Shown in pieces: positions 1-14,800 of a stretch of DNA of 62,000 nucleotides. The stretch covers positions 291,866-353,865 of the forward strand of contig NMRA01000306.1 in NCBI GenBank assembly GCA_002633005.1. The letters are read 5' to 3'. The translations under genes and the position numbers were made by a program. Numbering within the stretch: the first letter of the stretch is position 1; each line of letters starts with the position of its first letter. The notes beneath the pieces are model-generated. The model did no database searches. It was not told where the DNA came from and was given only the letters and a program-made list of their open reading frames with translations. This stretch comes from Phoronis australis (lineage: Eukaryota; Phoronida; Phoronidae).

Positions 1-212
1 AGCAATAGACAAGAATACTAAGGAGCAATTCATGAAGCAAAAGAGATAAATTTATTTTCCGATAAACTGGTATTGGTCTGAAATGTATCCTGCTTCTACT
101 TGGTGTCTGCATTGTTATCAGAATTCCCCTGCAATTTAGCACTTTTGCCCGTCAGTTGTCCTTCAGATCTTAGTTGGTAATGTGATGTACGTCAATTTTT
201 AAAGGCCAATGG

Positions 213-455
213 CCCGTTCCAAGAAATTGATTTAAGTTTATTTTTGACTTAAGTTTAAAATTTGTCTCAACTTCCAAATTTAAAACTTCCACATCCGTTT
301 AGTTAGTCGAACTTAAGACAAAACTTAAGTAAAAAAACTTACGTCAAGCTTAAGGTCACGTTCTTGGAACAGACTTAAGGCACATTGAATTTTCATCTTA
401 AAATTTGACTGAGATTTACGATTTGTCTTAGCTAAGTTAGTTTTCTTGGAACGGG
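213..455. mobile_element. MITE-like element with 14-bp inverted ends
   Basis: CCCGTTCCAAGAAA at 213-226 is the exact reverse complement of TTTCTTGGAACGGG at 442-455. The interior is rich in CTTAAG-type words and has no coding capacity. A related GTTCTTGGAACAGACTTAAG lies inside at 360-379. No target-site duplication was established. Confidence 0.6.
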
Positions 456-1045
456 GACCTGGATCACAATCACCTGTACAATTATTGATGTAGGTTATAG
501 TCAATAAAAAGACATGTTGGTAGAATGCATCATTTGTAAACGCAGGTACACGTTTAGATGGAGCATTTTGATGTAAAAACAATACTGTATTTGCCAGCAT
601 GCGAATCAGCTATCGTACCGCCATAAGGTTGGCCTCCATCGGACCATAATCGGATAAAAAGTTGTTTTTGAACTGGGCAAAAACTGAAAAACCGTTGCTA
701 AAGCCTAAGGTGGAACTGATAGTGATACCGTTTGTAATTGCAACTGAATTTGATATCTCACTGAATTTCTGTACACATGTATCCTTCTCATAACAACCTT
801 ATACATGTACATGTACTTCTTGCGAAGAATGCGATGGGCAGTCAGTTTTCGGGGAAAGAAGTGTGATTAGTGATGATGCTGGTAGTTTACTTACGAACTA
901 CATGCGTAGGAGTTAAATAAAGCGGTATCAAGTTTGACATGACTTTAAACTTGAACGCATGAGTTTTACATGTAACTAGTTTTAGATGAAAAAGTATTCA
1001 ATTCTTTGATTCTCGGACATCAGTAAGTTGGCTTATCTTTTCTAG

Positions 1046-2833
1046 GGACGATTCGATGGACATAACCAGTATGTGACGTCACTGATTATCTCCCTCTCCC
1101 TCGACGCACAAAAATTTCATTGTATTCCCGACGAAAGCTCGGGTTCGTGTAAAGTGGTAAGCATGCCAGGTCATACGTGAGCAGTACTGAAGATACAGGT
1201 GTGGATTAAAAATGAGAGGTTCACCTGTGCTGGGGGTCAACTCTATTCAAAATCAAATTCAGAATTATGAAATTTCTTGTTTTGATTGGATGTGAACTCA
1301 AGATATCTGTCCATCATTCTGCGCTTTAGTGTAGTACGGTTTAGTAGATGACCCAAGGTTCGATCCACAAAAGGGAGTAAAAACTCAAGATTTCGAGCAA
1401 AATCTCGAGGTTTCGGAGTTCACACGCGAGGTTTCAAGTTCAGAGTCGAACTTATGGCGTCAGTGTTGTCTCATCAAGTGCAAACTGGGATTTGGAAGTC
1501 TTCCACTTAAACCATACTGCACTCGAGCACAGGCTAACAAAATTTATCTTGAAATAGTACAACGTAGAGTGGAAAATGTCCAAATTATTTTGAAATCGAA
1601 TCCCAAAGGAAACATTAGACCCGAGGCCTGTTTCATGAAAAGTGACCTAAGACCTAAAGTCGAACTAGCACACTAATTCCTTATCCCTGTGATTGCTTGC
1701 TCAAATTAGTTGGAAACACATTACATTTGGCGAGGGAAGTAGGTTGAGAATTGCCAAACGTTTTTACGAACGAGTTTTGAGTCGAAAATCATCCGCCGTA
1801 AATCACTCAACCATATACAGTAAGTATCGTGACGTGGTCTTGGGGAATAATACTGCATGGTGCGGTCTATGTGGGCCCCCAAGGTACATCATTAGTGCAA
1901 AGGTCACCTATTTGTTGTCAATGAACACAACTGCACTTTGTTTAGCGTAGATGATGTTCAAACAGCATATTCGTTTAGTTCCTACTATACATTAATATTA
2001 GTTAGGAGCATGCAAATACATCCTTTAAGACACAAAGTTGGTCTTTCGCTCCGCATAACGATTTCTGAAAAATAATTAAATTTCACATATTACTGCTAGT
2101 GATGAAATATATTTTATAAATTATTTCTAGATCATAATTACTTGGGTAACTTTGTGCAGCAGTTGTGAATTGGCAGCCTAAGACTGAATGTCTGTCTTAA
2201 GTGTTAGCCACTTTTTGAAACGAACCCCAGATCTATTCAGTAACCTGTGCATCAGTTTGGCCTACACCGTGTTATATCGTCGCTTGTGTCACATATAATA
2301 TACGCCATATCTCATCATATACCATTTGCATTAAAGCATGCTTTATATCTTATATTGTCGTCTATTTGAGCTTGCGGGCACATATTCTCAACATGCGGGG
2401 AAAATTAATTGGAGTTTTCGAAAATCTTTGTATCTTTTTTCAAAATGTCGTTACTCACACACTCATCCAAGTGCAAACTTTCTTAAATGCGCTGTCTGAA
2501 TTCATGAGCTTTTGTTTAAGTCATATTTCGACACCACCTTTATTGCCGTTCAGACGAAAGCTAATTCTTTCACAATAGAAAACGGTTGGGAAATTCTCTT
2601 TGTCAGACAATAGAATTTGTGAAGATAATTTGTGGTGCTTGCGAATGTAAATGTTTCAGCCACTTGTTAAGTTTGTTACTGACTTTATAATTATCAGTTT
2701 GAAGGCAGCAAAGACCCATACCTGGCAGTTGACCAAGTGTTTAGCCCTCGTAGAGCACGATATGTACGCATAACACCTGTTGGATACAACAACTTTAAGT
2801 CAATGAGATTTGAAGTATTTGCAGTTCCGCAAG
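1046..2833 (+). CDS. Discoidin (F5/8 type C) domain 1, C-terminal two thirds
   Basis: Exon 1046-1156 is phase 0 at both ends, has acceptor TTTTCTAG, and carries the strand pattern SLIISLSLDAQKFHCI followed by SCKV before GTAAGC. Exon 2698-2833 (phase 0 in, phase 1 out) begins FEGSKDPYLAVD and contains ARYVRITPVGYNNFKSMRFE, the typical closing beta strand of F5/8C domains. Both exons align one-to-one with the second and third exons of the other two discoidin domains here (108 and 139 nt). The first exon of this domain, expected to encode a WxA...YLQVDLG segment, was not found in bases 1-1045 and is presumably upstream of the window. Confidence 0.8.
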
Positions 2834-5800
2834 GTATGTACTTTGCTCTCATCAGTTAGCTTAAATTTATTAGTTGTTTTTATTCGACATAAATAAAATG
2901 TTAACCTAAAAGGATACTTGAGACGGTTTTTGACTGCCAACGGATGTAAGCGCTGACTTCGCACTTAAACTTTGAAAAAATAATGGTCTTTACGTTTTCA
3001 ATTGTTCGATTAAAGTTCGTTCAACGTTAAAGCTATGGCCATTTAGTTGTGTCAGCAGTGAATCACATAATCATTTTAATGCACACCTGTATTGTGCACT
3101 TGCAGGTGTACCTGAGGTCCTCCCTGCGACTTTAAACGATCTTCCCATCGCACAATTTTCAGCCACTAGACAGTGGCAAGGTGCAACGTCGGCTCACCAC
3201 GCCAAATTTGACACAAAACTAAGTACTACCGCCTGGTGTGCTCACCCAACGGACAATAATGACTATCTGCAAGTTGACTTGGGCAGAGAAATGCTAATTA
3301 AGAAAACAAGGACACTGGTAAGTACAGTCTGGTATCTTTTAACCTCCGCCTCAGACTACAGGACAGACAGTCCTGGGTTAGTGTACTTAGTTTTTAGCTT
3401 CACGAAGAGCCATTATGTTGATTCATTGACGAGTTTGCTATTTCTATATGCCTAGACTTGGCAAGAAAACCGGCATTCCAACAATTAAGTTTTCTAGATC
3501 AGGATTTGCGTTGTCTTCGATTCAAATTTCAATAAACTCTTACGGAAAAAGTTTTGGATGATGCCATGAGTCCTGTGATGTGAGGTCGTTTTTCATTTCG
3601 TGAATCTTGAACAAGATTATAAGCACATATATCTTCAAAACAGTGCATTTTCTGATTTCAGGGTTATCATGGAGCCAATTATTTCGTTACTGCCATGGAA
3701 ATCCATCTGTCTGTTGATGGCTCGTCCTTTTCCTGTGTAACTGAGATCGGATCTTCCACGTGTAAAGTGGTAAGAAACCTGCTCGTTTCAGTGTCCAACT
3801 ATGGTGCATTCGAGTTGTAGTTGTGCGCAATAGGTAACGCGCACTTCATTTAGCATAGATTATAAACAAATGGATGAGTTTGCGCAATATTCCAGTGAAT
3901 CGTGTCGCAACTATGAAAATTTCCTTCGGTGACCCGCATTGAGTGGAGCAAATGTCCAAGCAATTATTCAAAACAACACCTACATGTATGAAAACCATAT
4001 AAGTGTAAATCGCCAGTATTGTGTTCGGTCTGAATAGTGGTCAGATATTGCTGCTCCTTTTTCCGTGGTTTATGGTTCAATAAAAAATGACGAGGCGTTG
4101 CGTTTGTGGTAGCTGTTACAATTAGAATTAGACCACACTTGTGTTTCCACTTTCCTGCGGGACACCAGAGAGCTGCGAATGTGGCACAAGGTCTTACAAA
4201 AACGTGGACGTGGCGCAATGGCGATGGGCACGTTCACACGTTACACTCATATCCGTGGACCTAGTGATAAACTATCAGTTGAAGTCGCTTTTCTTCGATT
4301 TTCTCGTTTTTGGAGTATTGAATTTACGATTGTGATATTCCGTGCTATGATACTGGCACAGTGCCCACTTGCAAAAAGGTAAATGGTGTGGTTCTTAAAG
4401 CACTTCGGTTCATATCTAATTGAACTAGTTTAAGGCTAGATCGTTTCACCTAAATTGATATCTTGCTTGCAGTTTACAGGAAATCCATCTACTAATGTGG
4501 CTGCTGATCAAGAATTACCCGCAGCACAACATGCACGTTTTGTGCGGGTAAAGCCCACTCATTACAGTGGACTCAAGTGTCTCAGACTTGAGGTCTACGT
4601 CTACCATACCGGTTGGTTCTCTGACTCATTTGTATTTCCTCCTAATTCGTTTGTTCTATGTTGTGCTAATGTTTACATGTAGGTAATCAATGTTTCTTAT
4701 TTGTGTCATCTTTTTAATACTCCATGCTAATTATTGGAAGTTCAGTATCTTATAAATGTTGGACTGTGACTAAAACTGCCTTTGTCGGGGCATTTTTAAT
4801 ACATTCTTATAAACAAATATGTCCATACCGTAATTTGTAACCGTCGAAAATCGTTTGACATCAGATGGACCAGTTGTTAAACACAGCCGTAAACTGGCAT
4901 ACACTTCACTTTCTTCCTAGATCACCACAGCCTGGTGTACGGAGGATGGACACAGTGGAGCGCGTGGTCGTCATGCCAGTGTTCTAATGCAAGGACACGT
5001 AGCCGGAAGTGCACCGACCCGCCACCTAGTCGTGATCGTTACTGCCTTGGAGCTGCCACTGAATCGTTCCCCTGTGGTGAATGTATGTTTCTTGCTCACC
5101 AGTGCCCATGATTCAATCTCGGAACTCAGAATAGGCCCAGGCTCAGACTCAAAACTTAACCAATCACGCCGAATTATACGAATTCAAATTTGTAGTTTAC
5201 CGGACGCAAGCCATTCCATTGATCAAATTTCGAATCTATTGTTGAACGGAGAGGTTAAACCCCGGGCCCAGGAAGAAAACTTCTTATTCAACATGTATTT
5301 GGTCATTGATTCAGGGTGACCTATATTGATTCTTGTTTTTCACACAGTATATCGCAGGTCTTCGTTTTTTATGTTTCAAAGGTACATGTAAGTGGGTTCG
5401 ATATTTCGGTGTCTGCAAAAGGGCTTCATCTCACAACATTAAAGTTAAGTTTTAGACTGTGCATCAATAAATTGAAGAACACGTCATTCGGGCGAGAGAA
5501 CTATTATTTGTCCCAACAGATTATAATAACAAGGCATATTCACCAATAGGAACGTTACCAGCATGGACCGTTCAAATTTCCTCTTGAAACCATAGCCATT
5601 TGTGGTCCCAACCCTCAAAAACAATATAGCAACTCCGAAGGTATTGTGTAATTTTGAAAGTGGCTATTCTAATATTGACTGAAGAAAATATGACTTTAGA
5701 GATACATTAGTGTGCGCGTGTACGGTGTTCAATGATTTTTTCGTCACTGTACTTTCAAATGACAAACCATTGTATGTACATATATCATAACTCTTTGTCT

Positions 5801-8800
5801 TGATATACCTCACTTAAGGTTCTGTAGGTCCTTAATATCAAGTCTGTACATCTACACAAATATCTACAAAACTATAGAACTTAACTTATGAAAACTATAT
5901 TTATTTTCTGAAAGTAAAAATTCCGTAGAACTCGACATTTGTGCTAAGAAGTAGGAAACGTTACCGAATTTTTATAGAAAAAATTAGGTACATGGTCCAA
6001 TTTTATACGATAAGAAAGTTTAAGGAGAAATCTCAAACCACTGTCACATTTTTCTAAGTTATTGTTTTGTTTTTGTTATATGACAATCATATATAGATAT
6101 ATATATATACATATACATATATGTATATATATATATATATATTCATTCAATAACAGTTCATTTTTGATAGACCATCGTGCAAATATGGAACTTTTGAAAA
6201 AATTCTTAACAGTATTTAGGAGAATAGAGCACACAGCATGATATGCGGAAGTTTTATATTAACCTGATACAAAGCATAACATCCAAAAGTTTTGTAGTAA
6301 CCTGATAAATCATTTCTGAGATACTGTGATCCAAAGCACGACCAAATTGAATATTTTCTAAGGTCCTACATAACCTTATCCTCTAAACGTTCTTTTCCTA
6401 GCTGACCAAGATTACTGCCCAACTGTGGAAAGGGTGGAATACGTCCCTAATGGTAAGTGAAACGCTATTTAAGACAATGCATACCTTATTACTCTTTACA
6501 TATCCGTGCACATTACAATCACAAAAACCTTCTTTCAAACCTCTGTATGCTATGACAAAAAGTAGTCCCTTCTTGCAACATACTGTTGAGCACTGACAGG
6601 AAATACGAGTATTAAAGGGGCACGAGGGGGAGGTTGTTCAGGCCTTCCACGACTTGTCTGCTTTATATTGTACTCTTGCTATATCTTAATTCATTCTGAT
6701 TTTAGAAAGTAATTGCTACTGTGGCAACGGGAATTTTTGATGAGACAAATTTATTTGCTTATGTGAAGATTTCTATTTGGTGTATCTCAATTTAAGGATC
6801 ATGCCTGTTGAAAAGAAAAGTTCTTAGTCCTTAAAAGTAAACGGAAGTCTGACAAACGGATTGGTCTAAAATGTTCATTCCATGGGAGCAATCGAGAGAC
6901 CCCCAACGATCTGTGTAAAGCAGTCAAATATTGGAAACATGGATCAATCCTGCCATAATGTATGACTTTCGACACTCATTCTTAATTGCCAATGCCTGAA
7001 GGGTCTGTTTGGGGATGATGGAACTCGTTTCTGCGGCGCCATGGGATGGCAAGATTGCGGCATGTTTCACATGTAGAACTAACTTCGTTTATGATATATA
7101 GTTATGCTAACTAGTATGAAAGAAAATGCCTGTACAAATTAATTAAAAATTCATAACATGAAGGCTACAGATCAGAGATTCTTACATGCCAATTTTGCCT
7201 GACGAAATTCATATAAGATCTTAACTGATTATTACAGACGTGCGATCAACCCTTGAGACGCCGAACCAATACAAGTATCACCAATTCGAGAACGTGGACT
7301 TAAGTCGCTCTACATTTGTACGATTTCAAGTTAAAGGTGAAATATGGAAGTTTTCTGCTCAGCGATTACTCCATCGTTTATGTTAAAATCCTTATTGTAT
7401 GCGAACGTTTTTGAACTTCAAACAGAACATTATTGTGATTGTATTATTAGGGCTATTGAAATTCTTATGAACTGTTTTTTGTATGCCGTTGGTACACATT
7501 TTCTATTCCCGCGATCGATATGTTAATTAATTTATCGCTGCCAGCCATTGGAACCTCAATTTTCTTGACATTTTGTAAACTCACGATTACCCTGGCCCCT
7601 CTCATCTTAAATTCACTCTTAGATGAGGACATGCAGGTTACACATCATCTACGGGATTGTTTCTCATACACCTGTATGACACAAGGATTTGTCGGTTACC
7701 AGTCGTTTTATCACAATTTCAAGATAGCGCTGGAAACTAACTTGATTGGTTCTATTTCACCGAGTTGCTTCTCAGTGCGACTTTGAGAACGACTCCAAAC
7801 CGTTTGGGATCCTATTAGGTATTTTTTGAGCTAGGCACACCGCCCATTTCATCAAACTCAGTTCCTCAGTTCGTACGCCATTAATGAGAACAATGACTGG
7901 ACTGCGAAAGGGGCGCTATATGAAAATGGGATTGATTATTGTGACAGCCCCATTCTCTTAGCCCCTGGGCTAGTTTAAATTAAGCTCTTTACACATTCCC
8001 TTTTCTCACATACGGCTTCATATACGACTTTTAGGTCACAATTCACAGAGTTTGAATAGTGGTAAACGAATTATTGTAGAATTGATGCTGTTTTGGGAGC
8101 CTTGCGACTTTCACGGATCGCCACAGTGCCAGTTTAGTTGGTGCGTCACCATTTCAGTATTCAACGGACAGTGTCATAAGCGATCTTCTAATCGAAAAAA
8201 TTGAGCAAAATCGGTCACGCTCTGTTTCTCTTGCTAAAAAGTCGAATGGGAACGCCTGTCTACACATCCCAATTAGTCATGCAGGATTGCGACGTAGGCG
8301 AAAACCGAAGAGTGCAGACAGGGCTTTAGGTGTCGCTAACTTAGCCATGAATGACCTAGAAATACTGTTGTCTCTTTAAGCATGCAACGACGCTCATGTT
8401 AAGTTGACACGGACCACTGACGCGAGCAAAGCGAGTGACACTAATGCCTACGAGGTTTTGCTTGGCGGCTGGGCCAATAGCAAGACAGTAATCCGAAAGG
8501 TGCAGATGACGACTCCCGTTGTGACGGTGAATACACCCGGCGTCGTGAATTGCAACGCCTTCCTAAAGTTCTGGATATCATGGAACGGCGATGTTATCCA
8601 GGTGATATACTAAGGACTTTCGACTTATATCCACGATCTGTTACCAAAGTTATGCAGTTGTTGTCCGAACATTACAGCACTGAACATCCAGGAAAAAACG
8701 AACACAACAATGGTTTCAATTGCATGGTATCGTGTATAGCATCACGCAATTAATGGAGATGCGAAATCGCAAACCATTTGAAATGAATGAAGAAAAACTA

Positions 8801-11800
8801 AAAGTGTAACGAGATTTTCAGAAACTGTTTGGTGGAACCAAAGAGCAAGCTAACTTTTGTCCTCCACCGTAAAGTCGGAATATGGTCTGATTGCTACAGA
8901 TTTGACAGCCCTTTGAAATACATGTAGGTTCCAAGCACACGAAGTCTGGAGTTGATCAAATTCAATATTCATTTGGAAGAAATGCCGTGGTACTTTCTTT
9001 CTCCTTCTACTTTTGGTATACTGTCGTTTTCAAATAAAGTTGATGAAATTTCTTTCATCTGCTGAATTTTGCAGTAAAATTCTCCAGCAGATTTTCAAAA
9101 GTGTGCGTTTTTTTAGTTTTCATGTACCTTTCTGCCTTGACGAAGCAAGACGAATTTTGACGAAGTTTGCCCACAATTTCTTGAAGACAAGCGTCGCCTA
9201 CCAGGTCATCCGTTTTAATAATGGTTTATTTTCCAAGGTTGGATCTGGCGACATTATCTACGACAATCCAATCGCGTCGTGGTCCGATCCCAGCGCTTTT
9301 CCCGTAAGCGGTATTGCCGTCAGCACTGGTTGGGGCGCTACAGGAACTTGGGAATTATTCATTCCAGGAGGTAGGTTTGTAGTTAGCTCGAAAGAAACAA
9401 ATGGTACATGTCTTTTCCAGAGTTTGTCATTGTTTTCATTTGTTACGAAAACCTAGAAATGTGTGCACCAGCTGCACTTGTTATAATATCCCTGCGTATG
9501 CCAAATCAGCCAAGTGAACGATCCAGAATATGGGATTTTTTCCTAATGACGACTTCCCGTTCACAAACCAGTCAGAAACCGTTGCCTGCTTATCCAGGGA
9601 GTCAAACAAGTATATCCAGCGCATGAGCAAAAACTCATAATTAAACACATTGACTATTTCATTAGCAATTAAGGATCCCTCGTTTGTCGTGTGATTTTGC
9701 GAGGTCGTTGTCAGAAGAAAAATTGATTAAGTAATTAGTAAGAATAGATCCATTTTAAGTTACCCAAAATTTGTGCATATGTACTTTTAAATCATGGGGT
9801 CAGTCTTGTTGACATGTACTTTAACGTCAAAATCTATTTTTAGACGGTGTTTACAACTTTGGGTTCTGGGGTCAAAGTACTCTCGAGATTCTTGAATATT
9901 CTGAGAACAAATTGTAAGAGCCAATAATATGAGTGTATATGATCATGTGGTTTTTATTAGCCAATCACTAAATAAGTGGAATGTTATATTATGGGCTGAA
10001 ATCAACAAGATAGTTAGATGCGCTAAAGTAGTCGAAGCATAAAGACTTGCTACAGTGTACAGAGGCAATTGTACAACAGAGCCATCTCGTGGAAGATTCT
10101 AGAAAGGATCTTGGCAAGGGCAAGGGTTAATGAACTGGAAGTTAACTAAGAGCTTGTCACTTGCATCGTGGGTAGTAAGATACTACCTGAAGTGTTGCGT
10201 CATCAGCCAGAGACTGTGACCAGCAAGAAGAATCGCAGGTAGAAGAAATTGCCTGCAAGTGTTGCATTACCAGAGACGGTGACCAACAAATACACTGTCG
10301 CTATACAGTGTGTGTGTAGTTCGAAGATTCACCAACAGGACAGACATCCAACAAGTGGAGAGTCCTAGCTTGGATAGCAGATAAGACATTTGATTATTTG
10401 GGTTGATTGATTAAAGTAATCTTTAAAGAGGGCGCTAGTGTAGCTACTTTTCTTTGTAGTTGATTACTTAATTAACAACAGGTTTCACTTGTCTAATTAG
10501 AGGTTATCATATACATATAATAAATTAATTACTGGATTTGATTATTCACTCTCTATGTACGCACAATCTCAATCATAGCTACCTTTTAAACAAACCCACA
10601 GTCAATCGTCTGACACTCGTCGACTATGTTCTTCTCTTGACAAGAATCACTTGCGAAAATAACGCATTTATTTTAATGTCAGATAATCATTTCCTTTGTT
10701 TAATTCTAAGTCGAACAGATTATAAACACGGAACTAATGAAGCTGCTGTGACATACCTTGTCGCACTCGACCCATATTGTCGTTAGGGCGACAATATGGG
10801 TCGAGTGCGACAATACGTGTCAGGTGCCACAATATGTACAATAAACAGTTTCACATTTTGTCCCGGTCTCCAGTGTGTTGAAAGGAAGATTGCTTATCAC
10901 CTTTTTTCTCACTAAGGCAGAATCATTGCTGTAGAGTCACACAGGAACTCGTAAAAAAGCAAGTTTGTATCAAGTCCATCAGGGAAAGAAAGATTCGGGA
11001 CTGGACGATTGATATTAATGCTAACAACTCTTGATACAGATCTAGTTTGCGCTATCGTTAGTTTTGCAGATATTATTAACGTTTGGGATAAAAATTGTGT
11101 TTTACTACATCTAAACTGTCGGTAGCCCCCATTCGAGCTCTGGGTCCTCATTCAGACCCCTGAAACATCCACCTCGTCTCCCAGGAGAATCCTTGTTCAA
11201 AGTTGGGATTTTCCAATACTTTCTCCTAGGTCTACATGCAGACTCTAATGCCATCATGACGGGACAGCATACAGTATATGGTCGAACTCTACACATATTG
11301 TCCCCCCGAGGGTCCATATACGCCAAGTACGACAATACATGCAGTGAACGCCAACAAGTCAATGTTAACGGCACAATCATGCTATCGACCTCGGTTTACA
11401 TTGTCACCTGGGCATGTGCGACAATATGTGTTGAATATTACAATATATGTCACAACAGAGGGCAACTTTGCCGATCTGTTGCAAAGCGGTGCAATCAGTG
11501 TTTTAGTCGCGATGATCCGTGGTACACCGTAGTGCGCTACAGAGTTTTAAACATTGCAGTTGTGGTAATTCTCCGATGTCATATTCACTGCGAACAGTCA
11601 TTGTGTGACGTCCTCCCAAATTGGTGTACTCATCTTGGAGACCCTTTCACACATTGCCTGCGCAGGCGGCGGTTCGCAGCACCGCAACAATTTGCCAATC
11701 CTCGCCAAAGAACGTGTAAAACATGGTATACAATCCGCAGTCGTTCATTATGAATCTGCAATGAGTGGAAATGATTGCTGGCAATGACCAACAAAATGCA

Positions 11801-14800
11801 CATTATAATTTTTGGTGGCGATCTTTCGGATTGTGCACAACTGCATTCAACGTGTAGATCGCCAGCCTTCTTGTGGGGATGGGATATCCGTGATAGCGAT
11901 GTATTACACCACCCTCTATTGGCAACGTGACGGAGCAGGTGACTTCCACTAACAAGCGTGAAAGCAGAATCCTTGCGAGATTTAAGGAAGTTGGGGGGTT
12001 AATTGCACCGGGCCCCCCTCTTGGTGTGACCCCCCTTGTAGTGGTCCCCCTCTTGGAGTGGTCCTCCTTCTTGGATTCCCTTTAGTATGAATAGATGTGT
12101 ACTGACAAAGGGAAAATGTGATGACATATTCTAACGCTGGGTCTCCCTTTTCCACGTTTTTGAAAGTGGTTGATTACATGATGGGCTCCCTCCGAGAACG
12201 GACCCTTCCAATGAAGAAATCTTGAATTTAACAAACACTAAAAGAGTTACACATGTTGCATCCTGGAGAGGACGCCCGGTTAATAGTAGAAGATTAACTA
12301 CAATTACAAAAAATGGAAAGAGGGACAATTGATTACAATATCAGGTCTTTCCTCCATAATGGGCTCTTACCAGCTGTATCGTTTCATAAAACCTGGAAAA
12401 AGTAGCAGTCTGGGCCTTCATTAAGGAACTCCTACAATATCACGCTTTCTTAAAATAAGAGTATATAATTTCAGTAACAACAGAAAAGCGTCAGTTGATG
12501 ATCGGGGGGAGCTTTTAATAAGAAAGGATCACTCGTTTCAAAACAGATTAACACTACAGCATTTGATGTTATCACCGAATGCCCTCTCCGACAGGGAGCC
12601 CAAAACACCTCTTGAAATTTTGCCGGGAGGCTTGCGCGTGTCAAATTTCCGAGTGCGTGTAGACAACACATGTTCCATTTTTCAAAAAAATATGAGCGGC
12701 TGTTGACTGCTGTTTGCGTGTGCTGGGATAAGCATCTCAGACCTAGAGTTCTATGGCACAAACTTATTGCCCCCACCCCAAACTGTGAATACAATTATTT
12801 GTGTGAGAATGGTGCAGCTGGCGCACGCAACTCATGGTGACCCTTTTAGCGTGCATTTGCGGTGAGTAAATTTGAAACCAAATGGTGAAAGTTGTGTTTC
12901 GTAGCATCTGATGTGGTCGAGTAAAATAAATTTCTAGAATCGTCTTTAGTTATTGGTAAAAGTTTGAAGTATGAAACAACAATAAGTATTTTTTCCGTTT
13001 GTCTTGAATCAAATTGGGTGAACCCAACGATCGTGGTTTTGAGTTGCTATTATACATTGTACAACATCAACAATACCAGCAATCAGTTCGTGACTCTTTG
13101 AGTTTATAAATGATACGTTGCCACTAATAAACAAACATAGATGTTGTTGACGTTTCTGTGCAGGTTCATGCGATTTGTCGGTTGGTTCACAGCTACAAAT
13201 CGTGTCGTTGGAAGGACGCTACCTTTCTAGTGACAGCATCGGTAATTACTCGAACGTCCCTAGCGAGGCTGAGTGTGCCATTCTCTGCCAAAACGTCACG
13301 GACTGTAAGTCGGCAGATTATTATTCGCTCGAAAGAAACTGTACATTGAGGGGAAGTAGCTGGACGCAAGAGAAACCAACGATGTCAGACCGCCATACCG
13401 TCACCCATTTGGAAATGCAGTGCATAGCTGGTAACCAGAAACTATTAATTTATTGGAAATTCTGTGACCACCGCACATGCTTGTCCCAAGTATTTGCGAT
13501 ACATGCACATTTTACGCTGATGGGAAAAGTCCGATTTTGATGTTTTAATCGAATCTGTTGCTTTGCAGCGGTCCACGCAACTTGTTTCAATTCAAATTAA
13601 GTGTCTTTGGAACATAAAATATGTTTGTGAAGAAATTTAATGTTTTTGATACCAGAAGGTTGTCTATACGGCTTTCAACTAATTCTGTTTTGGTACAGGT
13701 GAAGGTTGCGCGCCTGGTTGGCAAGCATACGAGAGTCCATCGCCATGCTACCTTTTGGCGTTTTCGGGTAGTAAGGAGATGACCTATGAGGAAGGATTGA
13801 ACCACTGTGACAGCCTGAACAGTCACCTTGTATACATCAACGACGCGGGTGAAAAGGGTGTTTTCACTCGATGGACGCAGACGTATGTTTAAATAGAAAT
13901 TGATCCCCATGATTTTTTGCAAATATAAGACGACATATGACATGTACACTAATTAGCACACTTCCTTAGGAGGCTTTAATTATTCAAATCTAAACAACGA
14001 CGAAATAAGTTTATGACACAAAAATGTCACCAATAAAGTACACCAATGCATAGTGCGAAAACGCAGTGTTCTAGTCGTGGGCATGTACTTAAACATCAAA
14101 ACACATGCATAACACTGCACATTGATGTCAGTTTTACCATTGCAAAACATCTTAATTGTACCACGTCTTGTGAAACCGGGTTAGAGAGCACAACTTGAAA
14201 ATACAAAACTGAAACGTACATTTAGCTCGACCTTCTTGCTTTTCATAGGACGGCGTCTAATCTGGGTATATCCCAAGAATTCTATTGGATGGCATCGGGA
14301 ACTGTCAAAGGCGACTGGATGAAAATGGATGGACAAGCGTTTGGTACAAGCTTCACCTCAAGTCCTGGTGAAAATTGTGTTGTACTCAACTGCAAAACCA
14401 AAAGCTGTGAATGGGAGTCTGCAAATTGCTCAACAAAACACCAAGTGATATGTGAAAAGGAAACGACTGGTATGGAAACCCTTTTTAGTGACATTGCTGT
14501 ATGTCACATGGAGTACTAGTTGTTGTATCCCAGTGTGGTATGAACTTAAACTCTTGCCAAGTCTTGCAAGATGTGTGCAGCAATTACTTGTTTCAGTAAT
14601 TACCCCTTTCCCGTTTCCAAAAGAAGGCTATTCGTTGCCAATGCAGATTTTGTTGACTGTTTTGATTAAATGTATAACATAAAAGGTTGTTTTGGATTTG
14701 AAAAATTCTTGTGTTGTAGAAATGGCAATTTTGCGATTGATTATAGGGAATTTCAAAGAGTAAGTGTAGAATTTCTTACAAATAATGACGGTGTACGTGC

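Noticed and set aside
1345-1370. GGTTCGATCC word resembling a tRNA B box
   Set aside because: No A box or cloverleaf could be formed upstream.
11193-11753. 186-residue ORF on the plus strand
   Set aside because: It runs through the ACAATATGTG iterons of a mobile element, and composition is not coding-like.
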